Shown: positions 53,472-61,001 of the stretch, piece after piece | How positions within the stretch are numbered: the stretch's first letter is position 1 | How the letters are laid out: every line of letters begins with the position of its first letter | The notes under the pieces: generated by a model | What the model saw: only the letters and a program-made list of their open reading frames with translations | Told to the model about the DNA's origin: nothing | The model's database searches: none | NCBI GenBank assembly: GCA_018716385.1 | Contig: DVJZ01000048.1 | Location: 1-64,000 of the forward strand | Source: Candidatus Enterenecus merdae | GTDB taxonomy: Bacteria > Bacillota > Clostridia > Oscillospirales > Oscillospiraceae | Direction: 5' to 3' | DNA length: 64,000 bases | Position numbers and translations under genes: made by a program

Positions 53472-56030
53472 CTAACGCCCCTCCTGGATGGCCTGGCGGA
53501 TGTCCGCCTCCGCCGCCACCAGCTCCCGCTCCAGCTCTCCTGCGGAGATGCGCGTGGCCCCGTGGCCCAGGATGATCAGCTGCTCCAACCCGTCCGACGT
53601 GGCCACCCGCACCCGGTGCTTACCCTTGAGCTCATAGGTGGTCTTTTCAATATACATATCGGCGGTCTCCGCCTCCTGGGTGTACACCACCCACACATCC
53701 CCCTCCCGTTCCACCGAGCCCGCGCCCCCCTTCACTTTATAGGCATCGAACACCACGATGACCCGGCACTTCTTCCATCCCTGGTAGTTGCGCAGCCGAT
53801 GAACCAGCCGTTGTCTCGCCCCCTCCAGATCATCCCGAGCCAACCGTCGCAGCTCATCCCAGGCGTGGATGACGTTGTATCCGTCCACCAGCAGGTAGTC
53901 CTCTCCCAGGGGAACCTGAAGCCCCTTCCAGGGCCGCTCCCGTCGCTCCGGCGCCTTGGGGGCGGGGCGAAAAGCCCGTGGCCTCACCGGGCCATAGGTG
54001 CGCTCGAAGATGGCCTGTAACTCCTGCTCCAGTGCCGCCCGGTCGGCATAGCCCATGGGGGCAGGGGCCGGGGCGGTCCGCTCCTGTAAGGATTCCTCCC
54101 CCGGCGGCCGCCAGCCGCTGTCCACGTGCATATGCTCCCGCACCTGGTCCCACTTCACCACCACCCCGGAACCGTGGTCGCAGAACACCGAGTCGGCAGG
54201 GTTGTCCACATCCCGCTCCGGCTGGTAGCCAACACGCTCTATGACCTGCTGGACGTTGTGGCAGGGGCGGTAGCCCTCCACCCGGCAGCCCAGCCGGCCC
54301 CGTCCCTGGCTGTAAGCGGCCAGCTGGCTCCAGTACCCCTCCAGTTCGGACACCGGCGCCGTCCCGGTGAGTACGCAGCGCTCCCCAGCCGCCTCCGGCG
54401 GATCCACCTGCCCGCCCATGCGCTGCAAGTCGGTCATAGCCCGGCCTACGCACCCCTGGGGCGCCTCCAGACGAAAGGCGTACCAGGGCTCCAGCAGCAC
54501 GCTTTGGGCCCCCATCAGCCCCTGGCGCACCGCCCGATAAGTGGCCTGGCGAAAGTCGCCCCCCTCGGTGTGCTTGGTGTGGGCACGGCCGGTGAGCAGG
54601 GTGATCTTCACATCGGTGAGGGGCGCGCCGGTGAGCACCCCCAGATGAGTCTTTTCCGCCAAGTGGGTGAGGATAAGCCGCTGCCAGCTGCCCGCCAGCG
54701 CGTCCTCGGGACAGGCGGTATCCAGCACGATGCCGCCGCCCCGCTCCAGCGGTTCCAGCAGCAGGTGCACCTCGGCGTAGTGGCGCAGGGGCTCGAAGTG
54801 ACCCACCCCCTCCACCGGGCCGGCAATGGTCTCCCGATAGACGATGGCCCCCGGGCCGAAGGCCGCCTCCACCCCGAACCGCCGCTCCAGCAGCCGGGCC
54901 AATATCTCTCTGTGCACTTCCCCCATCAGGTGCACCTGGGCCGCCCCCGTCCTCTCGTCCCACTCCACCCGCAGCTGGGGATCCTCCTCTTCCAGCTGTC
55001 GCAGGTATCCCAGCAGAGTGTGCCCGTCGCACCCGTCAGGGGGCAGCACCTGGTAGCGCAACACCGGCTCCAGCTCGGGCCCCAGCCAGTTACGCTCCGC
55101 TCCCAGCCCCTGGCCCACCCGGGTCTGGGTCAGACCCGTGGCGGCGCACACTGTGCCGGCGGGGGCCTCATCCAATGGGGTGAACCGGGCTCCGGAGTAT
55201 AGGCGCAGCTGGCTGACCTTCTCCTCCCAGTCCCCGCACCGTACCGCATCCCGCACCCGCAGGGAGCCCCCCGTCACCTTCAGCCAGGTCAGCCGCTCTC
55301 CCCGCTCGTCACGACTGATCTTGAACACCCGGGCGGCAAACGCCTCCCCCCAGTCCGGTTCCAGGGTGTACCGCTCCAGTCCATCCAACAACCACTCCAC
55401 CCCGTCCAGGTGTAGGGCGGAGCCGAAGTAGCAGGGGAAGAGTTCCCGCCGGGCGATCAGCCCGGCCAGCTCCTGCTCCGACGGCTCCTCCCCCTCCAGG
55501 TAGCGCTCCAGCAGCCCCTCGTCACACAGAGCCGCCTGCTCCATCAGGGCCTGGCGGGACCCGGAACAGTCCACGCATCCCTCTCCCAGCTGTTGGCGCA
55601 GCTGCTCCAGCAGGGCCGCCCGGTCCACCCCCGGTTGATCCATCTTGTTGAGAAATAGAAAGGTAGGCACTCCGTGACTCTCCAGCAGCCGCCACAGGGT
55701 TTCGGTGTGCCCCTGCACCCCGTCTGGGCCGCTAACCAGCAGAATGGCATAGTCCAACACCTGCACCGTCCGCTCCATCTCGGCGGCAAAATCCACATGC
55801 CCCGGGGTGTCCAGCAGGGTCAGCTCCAGCTCCCCCCGGCGCAGCACCGCCTGCTTGGAAAAGATGGTGATGCCTCGCTCCCGCTCCAGCCCGTCGGTGT
55901 CCAGAAACGCATCCTGGTGATCCACCCGCCCCAGTTTGCGCAGCACTCCGGCGTGATACAGCATGGCCTCGCTCAGGGTGGTCTTGCCCGCATCCACATG
56001 GGCCAGGATGCCAATGGTCAGCCGCTTCAT
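53472..56030 (-). CDS. TetM/EF-G-like ribosomal GTPase fused to a Rae1/YacP-type NYN nuclease domain
   Basis: Residues 1-190 are a translational GTPase: P-loop AHVDAGKTT, switch I with RGITIFSKQ, DTPGHVDF, NKMD and the SA loop. Domains II-V follow in the order of TetM/TetO ribosomal protection proteins (GEVHREILARLL, then GRAHTKHTEGGDFRQATYRA, cited in part). After a linker (about 640-710), residues 711-852 form a complete NYN domain of the YacP/Rae1 type: VDGYNVIHAW (D716), VVFDAYKV (D762) and ATSDGLEQL (D813). Rae1 cuts mRNA in the ribosomal A site in B. subtilis. The union suggests a factor that docks like EF-G and cleaves mRNA, or removes something from the A site. It is monocistronic. 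A role in tetracycline resistance is possible but not needed. Confidence 0.9.
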   Translation of the reverse strand: MKRLTIGILAHVDAGKTTLSEAMLYHAGVLRKLGRVDHQDAFLDTDGLERERGITIFSKQAVLRRGELELTLLDTPGHVDFAAEMERTVQVLDYAILLVSGPDGVQGHTETLWRLLESHGVPTFLFLNKMDQPGVDRAALLEQLRQQLGEGCVDCSGSRQALMEQAALCDEGLLERYLEGEEPSEQELAGLIARRELFPCYFGSALHLDGVEWLLDGLERYTLEPDWGEAFAARVFKISRDERGERLTWLKVTGGSLRVRDAVRCGDWEEKVSQLRLYSGARFTPLDEAPAGTVCAATGLTQTRVGQGLGAERNWLGPELEPVLRYQVLPPDGCDGHTLLGYLRQLEEEDPQLRVEWDERTGAAQVHLMGEVHREILARLLERRFGVEAAFGPGAIVYRETIAGPVEGVGHFEPLRHYAEVHLLLEPLERGGGIVLDTACPEDALAGSWQRLILTHLAEKTHLGVLTGAPLTDVKITLLTGRAHTKHTEGGDFRQATYRAVRQGLMGAQSVLLEPWYAFRLEAPQGCVGRAMTDLQRMGGQVDPPEAAGERCVLTGTAPVSELEGYWSQLAAYSQGRGRLGCRVEGYRPCHNVQQVIERVGYQPERDVDNPADSVFCDHGSGVVVKWDQVREHMHVDSGWRPPGEESLQERTAPAPAPMGYADRAALEQELQAIFERTYGPVRPRAFRPAPKAPERRERPWKGLQVPLGEDYLLVDGYNVIHAWDELRRLARDDLEGARQRLVHRLRNYQGWKKCRVIVVFDAYKVKGGAGSVEREGDVWVVYTQEAETADMYIEKTTYELKGKHRVRVATSDGLEQLIILGHGATRISAGELERELVAAEADIRQAIQEGR

Positions 56031-56148
56031 GGGATAGGCCGGCCTCCTTTGTCACGCAGTTTGCTTTTTATTGTATCACACCAAAGGCTTCAGGACAAGG
56101 CAAGACCCCGCCCCCGCAGTGGGGACGGGGCGCTGCTTCGAGCGTAGT

Positions 56149-56202
56149 TCAGATATCCAATTCTTCGATGGCCCACTTCATATAGTAGGCCTTGATCGGC
56201 AT
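56149..56202 (-). CDS. Possible 17-residue ORF after blaR
   Basis: ATG at 56202 starts one base after the blaR1-like stop region and reads MPIKAYYMKWAIEELDI and a stop. AGGAAA lies 7 bases before it. It may be translated by coupling, may be the residue of a longer gene, or may be chance. A GC hairpin (56107-56137) follows. Confidence 0.25.
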   Translation of the reverse strand: MPIKAYYMKWAIEELDI

Positions 56203-56203
56203 T

Positions 56204-57457
56204 TCACGTTTCCTGCAAATGGTTGCAGGGATCCTCTGAGTAAATGGACCAGAACTCACTTTGAAAATGCTCTCCCGGCTCCAACTCCACGTAGACATAC
56301 ATTCTGTCATACAGTTCCTCCCATTCTTCCTCGGTCAGCGAGTCATAAAGCGCCTGCACCTCGTCGCTAGTCACCTGGTCAGACCTGATCTGCTCAATCA
56401 CCTGATCCAGTCTCGACTGTCCCTCCTCCTGGATGGCGGGGGCCGCAGCCTGCTCCACCGGGACGGTGGCAAAGGCGGTGGCCGTACCCGCCACCAGCAC
56501 CAGGGCCAGGATCATTGCTGCAACAGATGTTTTCTTGTATTTCATAATCGCTTCAATCCTTTCTTCCATGATGTGTTTCCCAAAGTGATTGTAGAACGAA
56601 GCGGAGCCGGCTCTGCTCTCCTCCATCTGGAGCAGGGCCCGGGCGTAGCCCCCCCGCCGTTCCCTGCCCAGGATGCGCAGCACCTGCTGATCGCAGGATA
56701 GCTCCACGTCCCGGTTGGCCAACACGAACAGGACCCAGGCCAGGGGATTGAACCAATGCACGCACACCGCGGCGGCGAACAGCAGCTTGGCCGCCCCGTC
56801 AAAGCGCCGGATATGGACCCACTCATGGGTGAGTACATCGTCCAGCAACCCCGTCTCCCCACAGGCTAACCCTTGGGGCAGCAGGATCATCGGGCGCAGG
56901 ACGCCGCAGGTCAGCGGCCCCTCGATCCACGGCGCGACACGCACCTCCACCCTTCGGCGCAGCCGGTGGCCGTCCAGCCAAGCCCGGACGGCAGGGGCGT
57001 CCTCCTCCGAGCAGGCGCGAAACAGCCGCATCCCCCGCCAGTAAGCCAGCAGGAAATAGAGGGCCAGCACCACAGCGCCCGCCATCCAGATCGTCCGCAG
57101 CGGGTCGATCCGCCACCAGCCCTCCAGGGCGGGCGCATCGGAATAGCCGGTCGGCCCCTCACTGTCCGGAGCTGCCATGCTGTCCGGCGCCTGCTCCACC
57201 TCAAGCCCCTCCTCCCAAGCCGGCAGGTCGGGCCGGGTCTGGGCCGTGCTGGCCCCGCCCCCGCCCCCCACCGCCGCAGGCTGGGGCGTTGGGAGGACGG
57301 GCAGAGGCATGGCCAACGGCAACAGTAGCCGCAGGGCGGCCAGAACCCACAGTACCTGGAAAGTCAGCCGGGGCAGGCGGCGGGCGGTCAGCGCCCGAAC
57401 CACCAGGATGACCAACACCATTCCCCCGCCCGCCAGGCTCATCTGCAACAGGCTCAT
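56204..57457 (-). CDS. BlaR1/MecR1-type M56 membrane peptidase
   Basis: The 417-residue protein has membrane segments at about 5-25, 30-50, 110-130 and 310-330 and the M56 zinc-protease motif H-E-x-x-H in LTHEWVHIRRFD, with FNPLAWVLFVLANRDVELSCD following, where the third zinc ligand lies. In the BlaR1 system the peptidase relieves BlaI repression after a signal. The penicillin-sensing C-terminal domain of true BlaR1 is absent; instead there is a 75-residue outside tail (EEGQSRLDQVIEQIRSDQ, then LTEEEWEELYDRMYVYVEL). So the signal is probably not a beta-lactam. It overlaps blaI by 4 bases. Confidence 0.88.
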   Translation of the reverse strand: MSLLQMSLAGGGMVLVILVVRALTARRLPRLTFQVLWVLAALRLLLPLAMPLPVLPTPQPAAVGGGGGASTAQTRPDLPAWEEGLEVEQAPDSMAAPDSEGPTGYSDAPALEGWWRIDPLRTIWMAGAVVLALYFLLAYWRGMRLFRACSEEDAPAVRAWLDGHRLRRRVEVRVAPWIEGPLTCGVLRPMILLPQGLACGETGLLDDVLTHEWVHIRRFDGAAKLLFAAAVCVHWFNPLAWVLFVLANRDVELSCDQQVLRILGRERRGGYARALLQMEESRAGSASFYNHFGKHIMEERIEAIMKYKKTSVAAMILALVLVAGTATAFATVPVEQAAAPAIQEEGQSRLDQVIEQIRSDQVTSDEVQALYDSLTEEEWEELYDRMYVYVELEPGEHFQSEFWSIYSEDPCNHLQET

Positions 57458-57828
57458 ATCCCCTCTTCCACCTCCAGTTGGTCCACCATCCGGCGCAGGG
57501 CTTCCACCTGCTCCTGGGGCAGCTTCCTGCCCCCCAGCAGGGCGGCGAACAGCTTGTCGGGCGCGCCGCCGAACAGCTTGCCCACCAGCGCATCCGCCTC
57601 CGCCCGCTGCACATCCTGCTTGCTCACCAGGGCGTGGCACAGGAAGTGGGGTTCCAGGCGCTGGATCGCCCCCTTGTCCACGCACTTCTTAATCACGGTG
57701 TAGGTGGTGTTCACATTCCAGCCGATCTCCCGCTTGAGCGTCTCGGAGATCTGCTTGGCCGTCTTGTCACCTCCCCTCCACAGCACGTCCATGACCTTCA
57801 GTTCTGAGTCAAAGAGCTTACCTGTCAT
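57454..57828 (-). CDS. blaI: BlaI/MecI/CopY-family repressor
   Basis: The 124-residue protein has the BlaI winged helix (LFDSELKVMDVLWRGGDKTA, then NVNTTYTVIKKCVDKGAI) and a C-terminal dimerisation helix set. It represses its own operon and is removed after the membrane peptidase is triggered. I start at ATG 57828 (MTGKLFDSEL), which matches the family; a TTG seven codons earlier lies too close to the promoter. Dyads upstream (57848-57893) fit BlaI operators. No beta-lactamase gene is next to it, so the target is the operon itself or genes elsewhere. Confidence 0.9.
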   Translation of the reverse strand: MTGKLFDSELKVMDVLWRGGDKTAKQISETLKREIGWNVNTTYTVIKKCVDKGAIQRLEPHFLCHALVSKQDVQRAEADALVGKLFGGAPDKLFAALLGGRKLPQEQVEALRRMVDQLEVEEGI

Positions 57829-57847
57829 CCCATCATACCCTTTCTCC

Positions 57848-57902
57848 AAACTACTGCAATAGTTTATGCCGTTATACTATCACAGTAGTTTTTCTCTGTC
57901 AA
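57848..57902 (-). promoter_or_regulatory. blaI promoter with two dyad operators
   Basis: TTGACA (57897-57902), a 17-base spacer and TAGTAT (57874-57879) form the promoter. AAACTATTGCAGTAGTTT (57848-57865) and ACTACTGTGATAGT (57877-57892 region) are related dyads, one over the spacer and one after the -10, as BlaI operators are arranged. Confidence 0.75.
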
Positions 57903-57925
57903 CCATTTCTTCCCTTCTGGGCAAC

Positions 57926-57971
57926 AAAAAAGCCAGGGGGGCAAAACGCTTGGCGTCCCGCTCCCCCTGAC
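57926..57971 (-). terminator. Terminator of spoVAC transcript
   Basis: CAGGGGG pairs with CCCCCCTG across a 21-base loop and is followed by GCTTTTTT on the minus strand. Confidence 0.6.
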
Positions 57972-57990
57972 CCCTATTCCACACTCCGGC

Positions 57991-58078
57991 GCCGCCGGGC
58001 TACACCTGCTGGATGATCCACAAAATAATCCCGTACACCACACTGGCCGACAACCCCGTAAGCCAGTACCGGGCCGGC
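57991..58078 (+). repeat. Orphan copy of the spoVAC 3' end
   Basis: Eighty-eight bases repeat 58198-58284 with a single inserted base. It lies downstream of spoVAC and, because of the extra base, would not read through as protein. The DNA between the copies (58079-58197) holds a hairpin CCCCACAAAACC/GGTTTTGCGGGG. Confidence 0.9.
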
Positions 58079-58197
58079 CTCGTCGCCCCGGGCTGCATAT
58101 CCCTCGCCTCCGCCTGTAGCGAAGGCTCGCTCATTCTGCCGGGGCTCCTCTCCCCACAAAACCAAAAGGGCGGTTTTGCGGGGGCCCCGGGCACACC

Positions 58198-58284
58198 GCC
58201 GCCGGGCTACACCTGCTGGATGATCCACAAAATAATCCCGTACACCACACTGGCCGACACCCCGTAAGCCAGTACCGGGCCGGC
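58198..58284 (+). repeat. spoVAC 3' end (partner of the orphan copy)
   Basis: This copy contains the in-frame last codons and stop of spoVAC. Confidence 0.9.
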
Positions 58285-58650
58285 GACGGTGAAGAGCTTG
58301 GCCCCGGTGCCGGTGACAAAGCCCTCATGCTTGAACTCCAGGGCAGGGGACACCATGGCGTTGGCAAAGCCGGTGATGGGCACCAGCGTCCCCGCCCCCG
58401 CCCGGCTGGCGATGTCGTCAAACACCCCCAGGCCGGTGAGCAGGGCAGCCAGAAAGACCAGGGTAATGGACACCCAGACCCCGGCGTCCTCCTGCGTCAT
58501 GCCCAGGTACTGATACAGATTGGACAGACCCTGGCCCCCCGCACAGATGCCGCCCCCCACGCAGAAGGCCCACACTATGTCCTTCCACAGCGGGGAGGGA
58601 TCGGCCAGCCCCCTGACATACTGCTGATATTCCTGATTGCTCATATCCAC
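58207..58650 (-). CDS. spoVAC: Stage V sporulation protein AC
   Basis: The 147-residue membrane protein has about four hydrophobic segments and the SpoVAC signatures GAGTLVPITGFANAMVSPALE and FKHEGFVTGTGAKLFTVAGPVL (cited in part). SpoVAC is a mechanosensitive channel component of the inner spore membrane that takes up dipicolinic acid during sporulation and releases it at germination. Start is GTG at 58650 with GGAGGTG upstream. The usual partners spoVAD and spoVAE are not next to it: hemW lies upstream and blaI downstream. Its 3' end is duplicated downstream. Confidence 0.92.
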   Translation of the reverse strand: MDMSNQEYQQYVRGLADPSPLWKDIVWAFCVGGGICAGGQGLSNLYQYLGMTQEDAGVWVSITLVFLAALLTGLGVFDDIASRAGAGTLVPITGFANAMVSPALEFKHEGFVTGTGAKLFTVAGPVLAYGVSASVVYGIILWIIQQV

Positions 58651-58686
58651 GATCGCTTCACCTCCCGGTTAGCCTGTCCGAGCTGG

Positions 58687-58724
58687 CAAAAAATATGCGC
58701 CGGATGCCAAGGCATCCGGCGCAT
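58687..58724 (-). terminator. Terminator of hemW
   Basis: ATGCGCCGGATGCC pairs perfectly with GGCATCCGGCGCAT across three bases and is followed by a T run on the minus strand. Confidence 0.93.
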
Positions 58725-58749
58725 CGCGACCTGGTTCGCTCCCTCATCC

Positions 58750-59982
58750 TCACCCGGTGGGCGCCGGGCTGTCTCCCTCATCAGGCTGCTCGGGAAGCCC
58801 ACCCTCCCGGATCTTCTCCAGCGTGTTGGCCAGAGTGGCTGACTCCTGTAGTTCCAGCAGTTCCCCGATCAGGCGATTGGACAGCAGGAATCCCTCCGGA
58901 GTGAGGTGCCAACGCCGGCCCGCCCGGGCTGCCCAGCCCCGCTGCTCGTACTGGGACAGCCTGGTCTCAATGGGGTCAAAGTTCATATAGTACTCCCGGC
59001 GGTACTCCCACTCCTCAATGCCGTGGACGGTGCGCAGGCGCAGCATCAGATACTCGCCTCCCCGCTCCCTGGGCGGCACCTGCTCAGACTCAGCCAGCAC
59101 CTCGCCTCCCTCCAGCATTCCCTGGATATAGCCCTCCAGATCCCGGACGTAGGCGTAGCGACAGCCGCCAAAGTCGGAGTGGGCAGCCACCCCCAGCCCC
59201 AGGTAGGGCTGCCCCATCCAGTACTTCAGGTTGTGCCGGGACTGGTAGCCCGGTTTGGCAAAGTTGGAGATCTCATACTGGTCGTAGCCTGCCTGGGCCA
59301 GGCGCCGCACCGTCCACAGATAACGCTCGGCCTGGTCGTCGTCGTCGGGCAGCTGTTCTCCCTGGGCCACACGGTTTGCCAGGGGGGTATCCGGCTCCAC
59401 CGTCAGCCCATAGCAGGATAGGTGCTCGGGTTGAAGGGCTATGGCCCGCTCCACCGTCTCCCGCCAGCTCTCCTCTGTCTGGCCGGGCAGGCCGTAGATC
59501 AGGTCCAGATTCAGGTTGTGGATCCTGGCCTGGCGCACGATATCCACCCCGTCGACCACCTGCTGGAAGTCGTGGGGCCGGTGGACCCGGCACAGCTCCT
59601 CATCACAGGCCGACTGCATCCCCATGGAGATCCGGTTTACCCCCAGCCGGTGCAGATGGCGCAGCAGCTTCAGGCTCACGCTATCTGGGTTGACCTCCAG
59701 GGTGACCTCCGCCCCCTTGGCCACGTGAAAGCGCTTGCGCACGGCGGTGAGCAGCTCGGCCAGCCGCCGCTGCCCGTACCAGCTGGGCGTTCCTCCACCG
59801 ATGTAGATGCTGTTGACCTCGCTCTTTTTAGCCAGCGAGGCACACTCAGCGATGTTGCCCAGCAGCGCCCGCTGGTAGTCGTCCATCCGGTCGTCCTGCC
59901 CGGCCAGGGAATAGAAGTCGCAGTAGTCGCACTTGCTCCGGCAGAACGGAATATGCAGATATAGGCCCAAACTCTCCCCCAT
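58750..59982 (-). CDS. hemW: Radical SAM protein HemW
   Basis: The 410-residue protein has the radical SAM motif C-x3-C-x2-C as CRSKCDYC (residues about 14-21) preceded by LYLHIPF, then YIGGGTPSWY, and a HemW C-terminal domain. HemW resembles coproporphyrinogen III oxidase HemN but acts as a haem chaperone in organisms studied. The start at 59982 (MGESLGLYLHIPFC) has GGGAGGG upstream; the longer frame has 14 extra unlikely residues. It is monocistronic, with a perfect terminator. Confidence 0.92.
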   Translation of the reverse strand: MGESLGLYLHIPFCRSKCDYCDFYSLAGQDDRMDDYQRALLGNIAECASLAKKSEVNSIYIGGGTPSWYGQRRLAELLTAVRKRFHVAKGAEVTLEVNPDSVSLKLLRHLHRLGVNRISMGMQSACDEELCRVHRPHDFQQVVDGVDIVRQARIHNLNLDLIYGLPGQTEESWRETVERAIALQPEHLSCYGLTVEPDTPLANRVAQGEQLPDDDDQAERYLWTVRRLAQAGYDQYEISNFAKPGYQSRHNLKYWMGQPYLGLGVAAHSDFGGCRYAYVRDLEGYIQGMLEGGEVLAESEQVPPRERGGEYLMLRLRTVHGIEEWEYRREYYMNFDPIETRLSQYEQRGWAARAGRRWHLTPEGFLLSNRLIGELLELQESATLANTLEKIREGGLPEQPDEGDSPAPTG

Positions 59983-60142
59983 GGTGTCCCTCCCATCGCC
60001 CAGCCCAAACCATCCGCTCTCCAAAGGACAGCTATCCGGCCAGTTCCAAGTTAGTATACCTCATTTCGCCCGTTTTTTCAATCCTTCCTTCCCCTTCGCC
60101 CTCTTAATCTAATTTTAATAATTATATTTCGTGGTTTTTCTA

Positions 60143-60171
60143 TTGATATTTTGCCTGTCCTATGGTATACT
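60143..60171 (+). promoter_or_regulatory. Sigma-A promoter of the haemolysin III gene
   Basis: TTGATA, a 17-base spacer and TATACT lie 34 bases before the chosen start. It supports GTG 60206 over the ATG at 60131, which precedes the promoter. Confidence 0.75.
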
Positions 60172-60205
60172 ATGCCCACCAGAACCGGAAAGGAAGGTGC
60201 CAGCC

Positions 60206-60940
60206 GTGGAACAGACCCTCCCCTCCTCCCCCTTTGACGGCGTGCCCGCCCCCCGCCGGCGGACCCGTCCTCAGGAGCGGGGACGCAGCCCTTATGACGG
60301 TTTGCGCCCCTGGTCGGCCATCACCCACGGCATGGGCGCGGCGCTTGCGGTGTTGGCCACGGTGCTGCTGGTGGTAGAGACTGCTTCCACAGGCGGGGAC
60401 GTGTGGAAGCTGGTCTCCTTCTCCATCTACGGGCTCAGCATGGCCGCGCTGTACACCGCCTCCACCCTGTACCACTGCGTCAACACCTCGGTGCGGGGAC
60501 GGATCGCCCTGCGGAAATACGACCATAGCGCCATCTACTTTCTCATCGCCGGCACCTATACCCCCGTGTGCCTGGTGGCCCTGCGGGGACCCTGGGGCTG
60601 GTCCTTGTTCGGGGTCATCTGGGCTCTGGCCATCGCGGGTCTGGTGATGAGCCTGACCTGGATCAACTGCCCCCGGGCGGTGACCTCCACGGTGTATATC
60701 GCCATGGGCTGGCTGGCCCTCATCGCCATCTATCCCCTGGCCATGACCCTGGGGGTGCGGGGCATCCTGTGGCTGCTGCTGGGCGGGGTGCTGTATACCG
60801 TCGGGGGGGTGCTATACGCCCTGAAGTGGCCGGGGCGGAACAACCCCCGGTTTGGCTGCCACGAGGTATTCCATCTGTTCATCCTGCTGGGCTCTATCGC
60901 CCACTTCCTCATGGTCTATCAAGTGTTGCTGCCCCTGTGA
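60206..60940 (+). CDS. Haemolysin III / PAQR-family membrane protein
   Basis: The 244-residue protein has seven membrane segments and the PAQR/HlyIII metal-site motifs: ITHGMGA, STLYHCVN, DHSAIYFLIAGTYTP and GCHEVFHLFILLGSIAHF. The conserved H, D and H residues place a metal in the membrane-buried site, as in adiponectin receptors; the bacterial members may act as ceramidase-like hydrolases or regulators. The start is GTG at 60206 with GGAAAGGAAGG upstream. A 35-residue charged N-terminal extension precedes the fold. It stands alone. Confidence 0.9.
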   Translation: MEQTLPSSPFDGVPAPRRRTRPQERGRSPYDGLRPWSAITHGMGAALAVLATVLLVVETASTGGDVWKLVSFSIYGLSMAALYTASTLYHCVNTSVRGRIALRKYDHSAIYFLIAGTYTPVCLVALRGPWGWSLFGVIWALAIAGLVMSLTWINCPRAVTSTVYIAMGWLALIAIYPLAMTLGVRGILWLLLGGVLYTVGGVLYALKWPGRNNPRFGCHEVFHLFILLGSIAHFLMVYQVLLPL

Positions 60941-60941
60941 C

Positions 60942-60977
60942 AAGCGCCCCCGCCCAGCTGGGCGGGGGCGCTTGCCC
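60942..60977. terminator. Terminator between haemolysin III and the MocR gene
   Basis: AAGCGCCCCCGCCC pairs perfectly with its complement across four bases. Confidence 0.9.
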
Positions 60978-61001
60978 ATCGTATGGAGACAGGCACTTCC
61001 C

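Noticed and set aside
53472-56030. Acquired tetracycline-resistance gene
   Set aside because: The GTPase is only TetM-like, is fused to a NYN nuclease and has the same base composition as its neighbours, with no mobile element beside it; a housekeeping factor is more likely.
57991-58284. Second, shorter spoVA-type gene downstream of spoVAC
   Set aside because: The copy is only the last 88 bases of spoVAC with an extra base that breaks the frame, and has no start or ribosome-binding site.
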